In this document: piece after piece, positions 20,429-31,649 of the stretch
Position numbering within the stretch: position 1 is the first letter of the stretch
How the letters are laid out: the number at the start of each line of letters is the position of its first letter
Origin: Cristatella mucedo
Lineage: Eukaryota; Bryozoa; Phylactolaemata; Cristatellidae
Direction: 5' to 3'
NCBI GenBank assembly: GCA_009760855.2
Contig: WPIO01000006.1
Span: forward strand, 13,152,501 to 13,216,500
Length of the DNA stretch: 64,000 bases
Program-made: the position numbers and the translations under genes
The notes under the pieces: model-generated
What the model was told of the DNA's origin: nothing
The model's database searches: none
Seen by the model: the letters and a program-made list of their open reading frames with translations, nothing else

Positions 20429-22215
20429 GTGGCATCAACAAATATTGTTATTCTTTTCAGCTATATCTTTAGTTTGGAAATACACTTCAAAACAAAAAAA
20501 TCCAATTACAGAGGAGCTAGAAGGTTAATGTGGACGAAGCAAAAAATCATCAAATGTTCTGGAAACTTCACGACAACGTTGGAGGATCATCTGAAAATGC
20601 ACGGAATTAATTTTGATAAACCTGCCAGAGGGTGTACATCCAAAGAAGAGCCCGTGAAAATTAGAGAACAAAAACGACTGCCGATTTCCTGGGGCGAAAG
20701 AGCCCGAAAGAGATTACAACCGATCTGGCTATCGGTGGAATGTCGACTAGAGCTATCACTAGGAACAAGTATATATGGCAATCAATCTCACCGGACGGAT
20801 TCAAACTTCCAGTGAACGAACGCGATGTGATGACGCTGGTGCATGAGAATTACAAAGAAAAGAGAAGCGAAACAATTGCCGACATCAAGAAAGAACTCGA
20901 TAGATAAGTAAAGTTTAGCTGTAGGCTGTAGATGAGCACACAGCCGCCAGGGGACGTCGATTCTTCGGAGTCAACATTCGTGAGAGCGGCGATGAAACAA
21001 CAATCAGGACGGGTTTCGTTCACGCATTTGGTTCGTGCACTGCTCTCAATATGATCGTCGAATCAATGAAACAGCATTTGAGAGTTTTTGGAGTAATAAT
21101 GACGGAGAGGAATTTGGTGGGATCTACTAAGGACGGCGCTGCAGTAAATAAGAAATGCGTTAGTCACATCGATGTCATTGGACAGTTCTGTTTAAACACA
21201 GGTCTGCACCTTGGAGTACGTGACACATTGTGCAAGAAGAGTACTGAGATGGACAATTTAACCCTGGATAGTTGCGATCTTGATGAAATGGACAATTTTA
21301 AAGCAGGCACGAACTTGGAAGTGATCAGCGATGATATATATGATGGAGACGTCAATTTCTTACCACGATCTGCTCACGTAATCACACAAGCTAATCAAAT
21401 TCATTAAAAATCAACTGTTAGAAATAATGTCTTTCAACTCAAAGTAAAAACTGAGCCGGCGCAAGATTGAACTGCATGTTAGCGTGAAGACGCGCTGGAA
21501 TTTCATCCCAATAATGTTAGAACCACTAGTAAAGACAGAAGTCGTCCTCCGCGAGGCGCTGTAAATGATCGAGACATTGGATTTTGACGCTCTCAAAACT
21601 CTTCTAAAGGCAATTCGAAGATGTGGAACTTGCTGTTGAGAATCTAAGTGGAGAAGATGCGACGTTGATGAGTGCTGACACAATTTTATAATTAATGTTC
21701 ATAAAGCTCTCTAACCGGAATAATTACATGAGTAACAAGCTCATGAAAATTTTAAGTGTCACGTTAAAGCGCGATTGAACCAGAATGTCACAAAACTGTT
21801 TCGCAGTCTCAAAGATCCACCCGTCACCCCGTCAAATAAGTACTCTAAATTTCTCAGGGAATGTAACATTTCGTCTATTTGGAGTCAACGATGTAGAAGT
21901 TTTCGTCGAACAGTGGTTAAATGATGCTAAAATGTGAACTTACCTCTTCAACATGAATTGAATTTGTTTCTTCAAAAAGATGGACCATCAATTGCAGTTG
22001 GACGGCAAGTCAGTTTCAAATGGCGCAAGTCCGAACTCACGCTCTTAAGGAACTCTGGCAAGAACACTGAAAATCTCTAGAAATTGTACAATGCAATTCT
22101 CTCCATTAAACCGACTTTAAAAGGGTTAATTCTGTCAGTACGAATTTCTGTATACAATTGCAAACGCGTCTCTCTGACAAGTCTCTTAATGCACTTTTAT
22201 TCTTCAAATATTATT
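20429..22215 (+). pseudogene. hAT transposase pseudogene
   Basis: Coding remnant of the element above, spread over at least four frames: 20429-20815, 20816-20906, 20907-21404 and 21417-21680, plus a C-terminal piece at about 22140-22215. hAT transposases excise and insert DNA as dimers through an RNase H-like fold and a C-terminal dimer region. The order of motifs fits that layout, but with this many lesions the gene cannot make an active enzyme. An internal part was copied to 18851-18947. Confidence 0.75.
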
Positions 22216-22276
22216 ATAAGAAATAAAAATGTATTGATTAAAGAATTTCACGAAAGATATACAATCAATTGGTGTT

Positions 22277-22373
22277 CATTTCACTTTACAGCAAATGTAA
22301 AGCGCCTAGAGAGAGACTAAGTTCTCTGAGGGCGCTTTATCAAGTGAATTATTATTATTATTAGTATTATTCA
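22277..22373 (+). mobile_element. LINE-A 3' tail inserted in the hAT element
   Basis: Only the last 95 bp of LINE-A: gcaaatgtaaagcgcctag, the complete hairpin, and an ATT tail. It lies inside the hAT termini, so it is younger than the hAT insertion. Confidence 0.85.
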
Positions 22374-22670
22374 TAAAAAAGATATAGATTGTAAATTCAG
22401 TGAAAAAATTAAAAATAAAGTAAAAACAGCTGTTAAAAACAACTGTTTTTTAAAAATTGAAGCTCTAAACAACCGTTATTAAAAAATGACTGAGTTCAGA
22501 AACCCTTATCTTATGGAACAAGTCCGTGTCTTAAATTTAGGTCAGCCCATTCCACAGCGATAGGGTAGCACGTAGGTACAGCATCAACCATAACGTAAAC
22601 TCACTCCGAAGCCCGAAGTACAACTGACTAACCATCTTTTGAATTGGGGTTTTTATGCAATCTAAATCAC

Positions 22671-23182
22671 AGATAATAATAATAATAATAATACACTTGA
22701 TAATGCGCCCTCTGAGAGCTCAATCTCTTTCTAGGCGCTTTCCACTTGATGCAAAGGAAACACGATCGAATGGTGAGAGGTATCGTGCTTAATAAACAAC
22801 ATAAATAACATGGTTAGGGGTGACATGCACAGGGTCAGCATGCAAGTGTGGTTAGTGGCAGCATGCAGTGTCTGCACGCATAAGCATATAAAGGACAAAT
22901 CGCAGGGACCCACTAAATGCTGTCATAAATAGGTGCGTTTTTAATTTTCTTTTTAAATGTGGTCAAGTCAGGGGATGTCGTGACCCAAGTTGGGAGTGAG
23001 TTCCAAGCTTTGGGAGCATACGAACTAAAGTTACTGTCTCCAAAGGATTTGAGATTTGTACGAGGTATAGGTAAATAGTCAGATTCCGAAAAGCGGGTGG
23101 TACACTGCTGAGTCTAGTGGGAGAGTAGATCTGATAGGTAGGCTGGAACCAAAGAATGAAAGGACCTAAAAAGTGAGTGACT
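22671..23182 (-). mobile_element. LINE-A 3' fragment
   Basis: ATT tail, hairpin (22700-22742), 3' UTR, and the coding end back to SFHSLVPAYLSDLLSH-like codons at about 23115-23160 on the minus strand. It stops abruptly at gtgagtgac, the 5' truncation point. Confidence 0.85.
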
Positions 23183-23530
23183 TAGGTCTCCCCCAGACCA
23201 TTTAGGACGGTGTACGTTTGGTTTCAACAAAGTAAAAAAGTGCTCACCCTGGGCAATTGAAGGAAGTGTACCTTTCTGGTATAGTGTCTGCACTATAGTC
23301 AAGTCGATTAGCTTATGCCATGTCCTTATGCTTGAACGTGTAAGCAAAACTTGCCGCATGGTCTTGCATCTTCGTCAAAACTTACATTCCAATGACACTA
23401 TTGTTCCATTCGTCTAAAAGCCGACCACATATCGACGGACCAAACTGCCTCTTCGTTTTGATAGTTCCAGGTTAAAATTGCTTCGTAACGATGTTGCGTA
23501 CGCATTTGCTCATATACAATGTATATTATA
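23183..23530. other. No feature recognised
   Basis: Unique-looking DNA between a truncated LINE-A and SINE-2. Confidence 0.5.
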
Positions 23531-23705
23531 TGGTGAGCCGTGATGGCTCACTAGGTAAGGCGGTTGCGTTTCACGACCTCGGCCCCGAGGTCGTGGGCTC
23601 GAATCTTGTGGTGGGCGATCCTTTATCGTCACTGCAAGCGGTGGTGATAGTCGTAAAGACTCTTCTGTCGCTATGCAAAAAGAGGATGTCAAATCAGATA
23701 GTATT
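23531..23705 (+). mobile_element. SINE-2, tRNA-derived
   Basis: Head ggtgagccgtgatggctcac, A-box-like tggctcactaggtaagg, B-box-like gtgggctcgaatc, then a body shared with the copy at 25044 (gggcgatcctttatcg, gcaagcggtggtgatag, ctcttctgtcgct). It is clearly a different family from SINE-1: the head and the tail both differ. Confidence 0.85.
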
Positions 23706-24925
23706 TATTTTTTTGTATATATAATGCAATACAAGTGTATATTGTAAGTATATTACATGTACCGTGTACATTGAACTCTCATACAATTTGTGAGCATTTG
23801 TAGCTTGCTAAACGTAGTACATAGAGTTTCTCTTTGCTGAATGCAGCAGTGTGTGCTTTTGACCATCTCTACTACTACGTCAGCGCTACTACTCATAAAT
23901 TTGCTAGAATAAGGAAATAACCTTAAGCGAGCTCTCGGGTACCTACCTCGGCTCAGACAAAAGACCTTTTACCTTTAGTGCTGGCGAAACGTTATAAAGA
24001 GGTACGATAATACTTGTTCCAGGCTGCGTTTCCACTACAGGGTTGAGTTTTTTCAGCATGTTTTATCCTCCTCCACAGGCATGTGAACGGAACTTGCTTT
24101 TTTTTTTTAGAAAGGCTTGGCACTACGATCAACTCTTGGCACAGCGTCTGAGCTGGCCAGAGGCAAGAGCAGCCTCTCTCATTTGTTTTTTTCAATATGT
24201 CTTGTGGTACTCGCTTAACCTTTTAAATGTACCAGCTTACCTATATATTTAACGATTGAGCTCTACACTATCCCTATGCAAACAGCAATATTAACAAAAT
24301 TCCCTATAGTTTATGTGCAAGAAATAATTCTGCTTGGAAGTAAACGCGATAATGCTAAGTATGTGGGATCTAGGGCGTAAGATCAGCCTGAAATCGACTG
24401 CACAGGATTACATTATAAAAGGTTTAACGAAAAATGAGCCTGAATGATCCAGCCTTTAACTGACAAGCCGCTTCGTCAGTAGTCTGCCCCTGCGTCTTTT
24501 TAATGTCACAGATGGGCCAATAGTAAAAGATTAAGCTGAAACTCTACTTAATAGTTTGTTCGCACGTGCTTGAACTTGCCTATCTTTGGAGAGTCAAGGT
24601 CACGGTCTGTGGCTGAATGTCCCGAGCATTAAAATCTGGAAAATACCGATTCCAAACCAAACTATTGATTGTAAAAACAATTTCAACGTGTTCAACAGAA
24701 GCACAGCATACGACTGTACTCGAATATCATCTAAAAAAAATAAAAATTAAATTACCCGAGTTGAGAATAATTAATCACAAAAATAGTGTACCGTGTTCAA
24801 AAGAATTTGAGGCGGCAGTGGATAAGCGGTAAAGTGCACGAACTACGTAATCCAGGTTGTAAGAATCGAATCATGTAAAAAGAAATCCTTTAATGCTCAC
24901 TGCAAACCTCTAATTACGGCATCTA
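23706..24925. other. No feature recognised
   Basis: About 1.2 kb of AT-rich DNA with short frames only and no match to the repeats recognised here. Confidence 0.45.
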
Positions 24926-26092
24926 TAATGATAATAATAATAGTGATAAAACAATTTTAAAGCACCACAGATAACTCAGTCTTTTTCTAAGCACTTTACA
25001 TATGCTGCAAAGGAAGCATGATCGCAAGGTTAGTGGAGCATTGGTGAGCAGTGATGGCACACTAGGTAAGGTGGTTAGTTTTAACGGCATCGGTCCCACT
25101 GTCGTGGGTTCGAATCCTACGGTGGGCGATCCTTTATCGCCACTGCAAGCGGTGGTGATAGCAGTACATGCTCTTCTGTCGCTGTACAAAAAACTGTTAA
25201 ATCAGCGAGTATATTTTTTTTATTTCTTTTTCTTTTCTAGCATGCTCAATAACAACAAGCATTACATGGCTAGAGCTGACAGGCACAGGGTTAGCATGCA
25301 AATATGGTTAGTGGCAGCATGCACAGTATCAGCACACATACGTTCACAAAAGACGAACCTCATGGAGCCACTAAATGCTGTGATCAATAGATGCACTTTA
25401 GACGTCAGGGGATGTTGTGACGCCAGTTAGAAGTGAGTTATAGGCTTTGGGAGCATGAGAACTGAAGGCACTGTCTCCTGAGGATTTGAGATTCGTACGA
25501 AGTGTAGCTAAACGATTAGATTCAGAAAAGCGGGTGGTACGAAGCCTAACCTGATGGGGGAGTAGATCTTATAGGTAGGCTGGAGCAAAAGAATGGAGAA
25601 ACCTAAAAGTGAGTGACAGAACCTTGAAGTCGAACCATTGCTTGACTGAGAGCCAGTGCATGTCGGCGAGAGGTGGTGAGATGTGGGCAACTGTGACGTT
25701 CACGACAACAAGCCTAGCTGCAGAGTTTAGTGCCAACTATAAGCGCCTGATTGCACAGGCCGGTAGGCCAGCAATCAGTGAGTTACAAAAGTCGAGGCGG
25801 GATGTCAAAAATGTATGGACTAATTTGGATATAGTACCCCTATCTAAGCAAGCCCGAAATTTAGCAATGCTATGTAGCTGAAAGTAGGCAGAAATAACTG
25901 TGAAGCTGATGTGGCTGTCTAATGAAACTTCACTTTGGAGCAGGACAGCAGGACCTGTTTCGTGCAGATTCAACATAAGATGTGCTCGCAAAGCCGATTT
26001 TGAGCGTTAGTTTCTGAATTACTGTTAGTTTTTCCATAACTAGTATGTTGCTTTTTCCATCCTTCAATTTAAGAAAGTTTGCTATAAGGCTC
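24926..26092 (-). mobile_element. LINE-A 3' half, interrupted by SINE-2
   Basis: Minus-strand LINE-A from the degraded hairpin (about 24960-25000) through the 3' UTR and the C-terminal coding part (SRLDFCNSLIAGLPACAIRRL at about 25740-25800) to a stretch near NDDKTNLLV at 26050-26090. The plus strand reads gcgggtggtacg and gtaggctggagca, as in the other minus copies. Many stops. Confidence 0.85.
25044..25240 (+). mobile_element. SINE-2 inserted in LINE-A, with target duplication
   Basis: Well-preserved copy: B box gggttcgaatcct matches the RNA polymerase III consensus exactly, and the A-box-like part is tggcacactaggtaagg. The 3' end is a T-rich stretch. The LINE-A word agcat flanks it on both sides (left about 25038, right about 25241), giving a 5-bp duplication. 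Confidence 0.85.
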
Positions 26093-26361
26093 CTCTACCG
26101 ATATGTACATGAGGCTTTTGAGTCAGTCGAACTTTAATTTTTACTATACCTTTACCAAAGCTGAAATAGATACTAGCAGTTAGATAGGTCACTTTTCAAA
26201 CTTCACTTTAATCTTTTGAGACTTTACAGGGTTATGAAATTTACCAAATATTAAGGCAGATCACTGAGAAAGCACTTCGAAAGTCGCGACGCTGGATTTG
26301 AAAGCAGCAGGTAACTCAGCGTAACAAAGCTCGAATAAATAAACTTCAGTGGATGTTCAAA
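26093..26361. other. No feature recognised
   Basis: AT-rich DNA between LINE-A and a decayed SINE-1. Confidence 0.5.
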
Positions 26362-26458
26362 CACATACGAATCTATCTAGACGCTTTACCAGTGCCTTAG
26401 AACTCGAGCCCACGACCTTGGTCGTTAAGGCGAGCACATAACTCGGGGCCAAACCAGA
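26362..26458 (-). mobile_element. SINE-1, decayed copy
   Basis: Recognisable by ctcgagcccacgacctt, a shortened ggtcgttaaggcgagcac, and ggccaaaccag at the 5' end. The hairpin tail is mostly lost. Confidence 0.65.
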
Positions 26459-26499
26459 ATTTCTCGACACAAGGGCAGACCGTCAACGAGCCGGTCTGT

Positions 26500-28520
26500 C
26501 AAGTCAAAGTCAAGGTCCATCTCCTCAACCGTTCCCAGATTGGCTCATTACCTGATAATCCTTGTGATGATCTAGCCGATCGCTTCTCTCGATTATTTGT
26601 GCAGAAGATAGACAAAATCAGGGAATCCATCCTTGCGATGACAACCTCCCCACTAGAATGCTGTTCCTCGGTTCCTGGCTGCACCTCAATGTCTGCATTT
26701 AAGCAGGTCACTAGTGATCTAGTCCTAAAGTTCGTATCGCAATCAAAGAAGACAACAAGTCCTCTGGACCCTATTCCCACTGTCCTGCTCCTACGTTGCA
26801 TTGATCTGCTGCTGCCATGCATAACTAACATCATTAATATGTCATTAGCCTCAGGTCATGTCCCAGCACCTTTCAAAAAAGCTGTAGTCAGGCCTCTTCT
26901 CAAGAAAGCAACACTAGACCAAGAGAACTTGAGCAACTACCGCCCAGTCTCCCTTCTACCATTCCTATCAAAGACACTGGAACGGGCCGTGGCAGACCAG
27001 CTGAACTCATATATCGAAACCTCACACCTTGCTAGTAAGTTCCAGTCTGGCTTTAGAGCTAATCACTCCACAGAGTCAGCATTGCTTAGGGTATACAACG
27101 ACCTACTTAGGAATGCAGACATGGGTAGAGTGTCTCTGCTTGTTTTGCTCGATCTTTCGGCAGCTTTTGATACCATCGATCACAAAGTACTTCTAGAGCG
27201 CCTCTCATCTCGCCTGGGCATCACTGGCACTGCTCTGCAGTGGTTCGGGTCCTATCTCAGTGGGAGACTCCAGAGTATTGACGTGAATGGACAAAGATCA
27301 TCAGGAGTACCTCTGAGATATGGAGTACCTCAGGGCTCCGTGCTAAGTCCGGTTCTTTTCACGGTTTATACTCTGACTCTTGCTGATGTGATTGCCAAGC
27401 ACAATCTAGGCTTTCACTTCTGTGCGGATGTCACTCAGTTGTACCTTTGCTTCGATCCCTCCCAGCCTTCGAGCACCTCAAATTCTCTAAACTCACTTGC
27501 TGCATGCATTGATGACATCCGCACATGGATGGCAGCAAATTTTCTAAAACTAAACGATGACAAAACTAACTTACTAGTTATGGGCAAATCCAGTGTGATT
27601 CAGAGATTGGAAAGGCTGTCTCTCAAAATTGGCTCTGCGAGCATATTTCCTGTCGAATCAGCTCGAAATCTAGGTGTCCTGTTCCAAAGCGACCTCTCGT
27701 TAGACGATCATATCAGCTCCACAGTCAAATCCGCCTATTTTCAGCTTCATAACATTGCTAAAATTCGGGCTTGTTTAGATAAGGATACCACGTCTAAGTT
27801 GGTCCATGCATTCGTGACATCCCGTCTCGACTTCTGCAACTCACTGCTTACTGGCCTACCAGCATGTGCGATCAGGCGATCGCAGCTGGTGCAAAACTCT
27901 GCAGCTAGGCTTGTCTGTCGTGAGCGTCGCAGTTGCCACGTTATCCACTTCTCGCCGACCTGCACTGGCTTCCAGTCAAGCAACGGATTGACTTCAAGGT
28001 TTTGTCGCTCACTTTTAGGTTCCTTCATTCTATGGCTCCAGCCTATCTCTCAGATATACTATCCCATCAGGCCAAGCATAGTACCACCCACTTTTCGAAA
28101 TCCAACAGTCTACAAATACCTCGTACAAACCTCAAATCCTTTGGAGACCGTGCATTTAGTTCGTATGCTCCCAAAGCCTGGAACTCCCTCCCGACCTGCG
28201 TCAGAACATCCCCTGACCTGACCACATTTAAAAGGAACTTAAAAGCACACCTATTTAGGACAACATTTAATGGGTCCCTGTGATTCGTCCTTCACGTGCT
28301 CATGCGTGCTGACACTGTGCATGCTGCCACTAACCACATTTGCATGCTGACCCTGTGCATGTCAACCCTAACCATGTTATTCATTTTGTTTGTTTTTCAA
28401 GCATGATTTTACTTACCATTCAATTGCATTTCCCTTTGCAGCAAATGTAAAGCGCCTAGAAAGAGATTGAGTTCTCTGAGGGCGCTTTATCAAGTACATC
28501 ATTATTATTATTATAATTAT
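26500..28520 (+). mobile_element. LINE-A, longest copy in the window (L2-like)
   Basis: A 5'-truncated non-LTR retrotransposon of about 2 kb. It begins just upstream of the reverse transcriptase domain (NRSQIGSLPDNPCDDLADRF) and has no endonuclease part. The 3' UTR of about 230 bp ends in the hairpin aaagcgcc...ggcgcttt (28448-28488) followed by (ATT)n. This copy gives the uninterrupted 3' UTR used to recognise the solo LTRs. The family assignment to the L2/CR1 group rests on the RT motifs and the short hairpin plus microsatellite tail. Confidence 0.9.
26599..28283 (+). pseudogene. LINE-A reverse transcriptase, inactive
   Basis: Reverse transcriptase of a non-LTR element. Visible motifs: [69 protein letters not shown], then FCADVTQLYL where active relatives have YADD, and NDDKTNLLV. 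The second and fourth catalytic positions of the YADD box are changed (CADV), so at least one metal-binding Asp is lost. The plus frame from 26599 opens with GTG and is not a true start; it continues upstream. A frameshift at about 27940 moves the C-terminal part (DLHWLPVKQRIDFKVLSLTF to the stop at 28281) into the next frame. Confidence 0.9.
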
Positions 28521-28825
28521 TAAGGTCACCGGTTCGCTTATCAACGGTCGGCTTTCAAAGCGAGCAGCTGTCCAAGGAAATTTCCGAGAAGTTCGAAAAA
28601 GGGCTCAAATTATGCGAAAAAGCAAACCAACAAATTTCCAAAATTTCCCGTGAATAGGATCGCTATTAGACTCGTTCTACTTTACAAGATCACTAGCTCT
28701 TGTTGCCGGCGCAGGCTTCGGCCGGCACACAGATTTCAGTCGCGAGTGCTCAAAAATCAAAGCTTATTATACATAAGATTGTTGTTTGCTGCAATTTCGT
28801 TTGGGCACACGCTACCTTAACATTT
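28521..28825. other. No feature recognised
   Basis: Unique-looking DNA between the LINE-A tail and LINE-B. Confidence 0.5.
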
Positions 28826-29000
28826 TCCATGGGTTTTGCTGACTTCTGTATGGCACCCAAGAGGCTTTCGGTGTGCACACGGTAGCCACCCGGATTTCGC
28901 CGCGACACAAAGAGAAAGTGAGAAGCATAGCTGAGTCTGAGTGGAGGGCAGTCGAAGGAGTGAGTAACATTGAAGTAGCAGGTCAGGACAGCAGATTGGC
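28826..29000 (-). mobile_element. LINE-B fragment, minus copy of a second head-to-head pair
   Basis: Plus-strand words ggctttcggtgtgcacacgg, acaaagagaaagtgagaagc and gaagtagcaggtcaggac match the LINE-B copies at 2.3 and 8.9 kb in the same orientation. Confidence 0.7.
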
Positions 29001-29275
29001 CCTCGACTGCAGAACTCACTTCTGCAATTCTTACGCAACGGCATCTACTCTTCTGCTGCCGACTGTGGCACGCGCTTTCCAGCAGTCATGAGCTGCTGCT
29101 TTCATGCTCCGTCACTCCCTTGACTGCCTCTTGCCTCAGCTGCGCTTCTCACTTTCTCTTTGTTGCGTGAAATGAAGTCTGTTGGCTACCGTATACTGCC
29201 TATTGAAAGCCGCTCATGGCTTGAGTCCGCTATAGAAAACTCGCCTGCGTAGTGCCCATTTAGTCTCTATGGCCG
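29001..29275 (+). mobile_element. LINE-B 3' end, plus copy of a second head-to-head pair
   Basis: Begins within the RLWNSLP codons (gcagaactcacttctgc), then tcttctgctgccgactgtgg and gtctgttggctaccgt, and ends near gtctctatggccg. It overlaps the minus piece in element coordinates, as in the pair at 8.9-9.4 kb. Confidence 0.7.
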
Positions 29276-29680
29276 TAGAAGAGATACACTGCATAACACG
29301 GTAAGTTCCACCTCGTAACGCTGTCGTTGCAATGTTAAATAGGTCTAACTTTATTGCGCCCGTAGCTCTCATAGAAGCTCCCGAACAGACCAGGACAAAT
29401 ATTGCGGCAGGACAAATATTGTTCAGAGCAAAAAGCCAATTCAAATTACATAATGCTACTTTCTATGCCAACTTTAGGCAACTAAGTTGGCTCCATCTTC
29501 TTTCATTTGTCACCGCAGTGGCAGTAGTTAAAGTGATAAATTTATTTTACATAAATTCCCTTTCTGAGTAGGTCCATTCATTAAAGTTAGGCCTAAAAAG
29601 CACTAGCCAATTGGCCCCCTTCCTACACTAGCTATGCTCTTCCTCTGGTCAATGTTGTCCTCAAACACAATCTGGGCGTA
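29276..29680. other. No feature recognised
   Basis: Mixed DNA without a recognised motif; the open frames are short. Confidence 0.5.
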
Positions 29681-29760
29681 TAATAATAATAATAATAATA
29701 ATACATTTGATAAAGCGCCCTCAGAGAACTCAATCTCTTTCTAGGCGCTTTACAATTGCG
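29681..29760 (-). mobile_element. LINE-A 3' tail only
   Basis: aataataat tail followed by the complete hairpin aaagcgcc...ggcgcttt (29712-29752) and a few bases more. A TTTATA-rich stretch follows to 29830. Confidence 0.85.
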
Positions 29761-29829
29761 GCTTTTATTTTATATTTATATTTATATTTACTTTATATTT
29801 TATATTATTATTTTATTTTATATTATGTG

Positions 29830-30900
29830 GCTTTAGTATTTCATACTAATGACGCCCAGCTCTGCCTGTCAGTCGACTCTTCTCGGCACTCCTCTCTACT
29901 CGGCACCCGACTCACTTACCTCCCTTGCAGCCTACATCGACGACATTTGTACTGGGATGGCATACACTTCCTAAAGCAAAATAATGATAAGATCAATCTA
30001 TCATCGATTCTGAAAAAACTAACGACACCCTCAAGTTGGAAGATTTCTTTCTCGAGAGTGGTTCAGCTGGCATCACTCCAGCGTCGTCTGCCGCTGATCT
30101 GAGCGTGCTGCGTCAAGGCGATCCCTGCTGTACCAGCGCATTCCCTCCGCGGTCAAGTAGGCCTGCTTCTATCCTCAAATTTCCAGCATTAGACGCGTGT
30201 ACCAGAGCCGGGATATTTCACGTGGTTTTGACATCGCGTCTAGATTACTGCATCTCTCTTTACTCGGAAGCTCCTGCATGTGTCGCTAACCGTCTGCAAT
30301 TGGAGCGAAACTGAGCTCGTCCGGTATGTCGTCAAAGGCGTTGCTGCCAAATTCCATCAATTCGGTTTGAGATTCTAGTGGCTTCCTTTCAATCGTGGAG
30401 TCGACTTTTTCTCTCTCGTTCTCTCCCCTTTTCGGCTCACAGGGGTCACCGCTTCACTGGCACCCGCGCCGCCGACCTCCTCTAGCCTGCTTTGCTACCG
30501 TCCGCTCCCCGGCTTCAAGTCACCTCACCGTTCCTCGCAGGAAACGGCGATCTTTTGGCGATCGTGCTTTCAGTTTGTATGCACCGAGAGTCTGGAACTC
30601 GCTTCTGTCGCTACCTGCACTTGCTTTGCATCATTCGTCTCGGCTAAAAAAAGCACCTGCTATCCCTGCACCCCTGTGAGCTTGAAGAAATTCTCTTCCG
30701 GGTATGCTTGCGTCCTTGTACATGACTCAGCGCATGCTGGTAACTGGGGCTTGCTCTAACCGGCGGCCCTGAGTGGCTTCTTGCGGTGTTTGCATTTTTG
30801 TCAAACTTTATTAACTTCCTTGTGACAAACTCTTGTTTATTGCCTCTCTTGCATATAGTTGCATCGATGGGGGCTATAGAAAAGTTGTATTAATATTATT
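29830..30900 (+). mobile_element. LINE-D, decayed L2-like fragment
   Basis: Pieces in several plus frames: FHTNDAQLCLS (in the place of the YADD box), then TSRLDYCISLYSEAPACVANR at 30228-30290, and SFGDRAFSLYAPRVWNSL at 30550-30610. The order is that of LINE-A, but the sequence is clearly a different family. The 3' part ends near gggggctatagaaaagttg. Confidence 0.7.
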
Positions 30901-31649
30901 AGAGCTAAAATTGTAATACGCACCGAGTTGTGTCATTCCAATGGGTTTACGGCAAGCTGTGCTTGTTATAAGAACATACTTAATCCACTGCGCATGTTAA
31001 CCCTGTTTGAGTTTTTTGTCTTTGAATTCCGTTTATGATGAAGTTAATTCATTGCAAAAATGTGGCAGCCCGTTGCATCGCATGCTGAAGTGTATAGAAA
31101 CTCGACGTGTACCGATTTTCATTGTTTTATAATTATCATCTGCTTCCCGGTATAGCTCTGTCGAAGAAGCCTCCTAAAAAGCCGCTATCCTTCCTAAGGC
31201 TGATATTGAGCTGACTACTCCTTTGGAGGAAAGCAGCGATGTCAGAAGACAGAAGTTCAGCAGAAATGGGTGCTAGCTGAGGATCGAAGAAATAGTATAA
31301 TATAATATAATATATATGATAAATATATATATAATACATTAAATAATAATAAATATAATATAAAATAATAAATAAATATAATAGTATAGAAATAGATTGG
31401 GAAGAATACTCCAGCCAATGCTGGATTAGTGCGACCTACATTCCAGTAGCCGGTGCTGGAGCAGACAGTACATCGGCTGTCGCTTGCTACTGACATGCAC
31501 ATCTTCACGCATTGGCCTCCAATAGTCTGGGCCAGCCAGCCCCTCTACGTTTTTGAACTGCGATACAGCTGCCACTCTCACAAAAAGCTTCGAGCTGCTG
31601 CATAGAAGACAATGTTCCAGGTTTACTTGTCGAAGTTCATGCTATTCAG
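30901..31649. other. No gene recognised; AT-rich stretch
   Basis: A TAATATA-rich stretch lies at 31285-31385. At 31490-31575 the words gcgatacagctgccac and ctgggccagccagcccc look like a reverse-oriented unit of the satellite that follows. Confidence 0.45.

Larger units (their letters stand above)
20137..22506 (+). mobile_element. hAT DNA transposon, decayed, with termini
   Basis: The ends carry the inverted repeat agggtttctg (20137-20146) and cagaaaccct (22497-22506), typical in form for hAT. Subterminal aaaacagctgtt words lie near both ends. Across frames the inside encodes hAT landmarks: a BED-finger-like KCSGNFTTTLEDHLKMHG (20555-20610), STKDGAAVNKKC and GLHLGVRDTLCKK (21120-21240), VKTRWN with LEPLVKTEVVLREAL (21483-21560), and a C-terminal dimerisation-like RLSDKSLNALLFFKYY (about 22160-22210). 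Several frameshifts and stops kill the transposase. No clean 8-bp target duplication was found. Confidence 0.8.

Noticed and set aside
20429-20815. An intact small zinc-finger gene
   Set aside because: The finger-like motif is the N-terminal part of a hAT transposase, as the downstream motifs and terminal repeats show.
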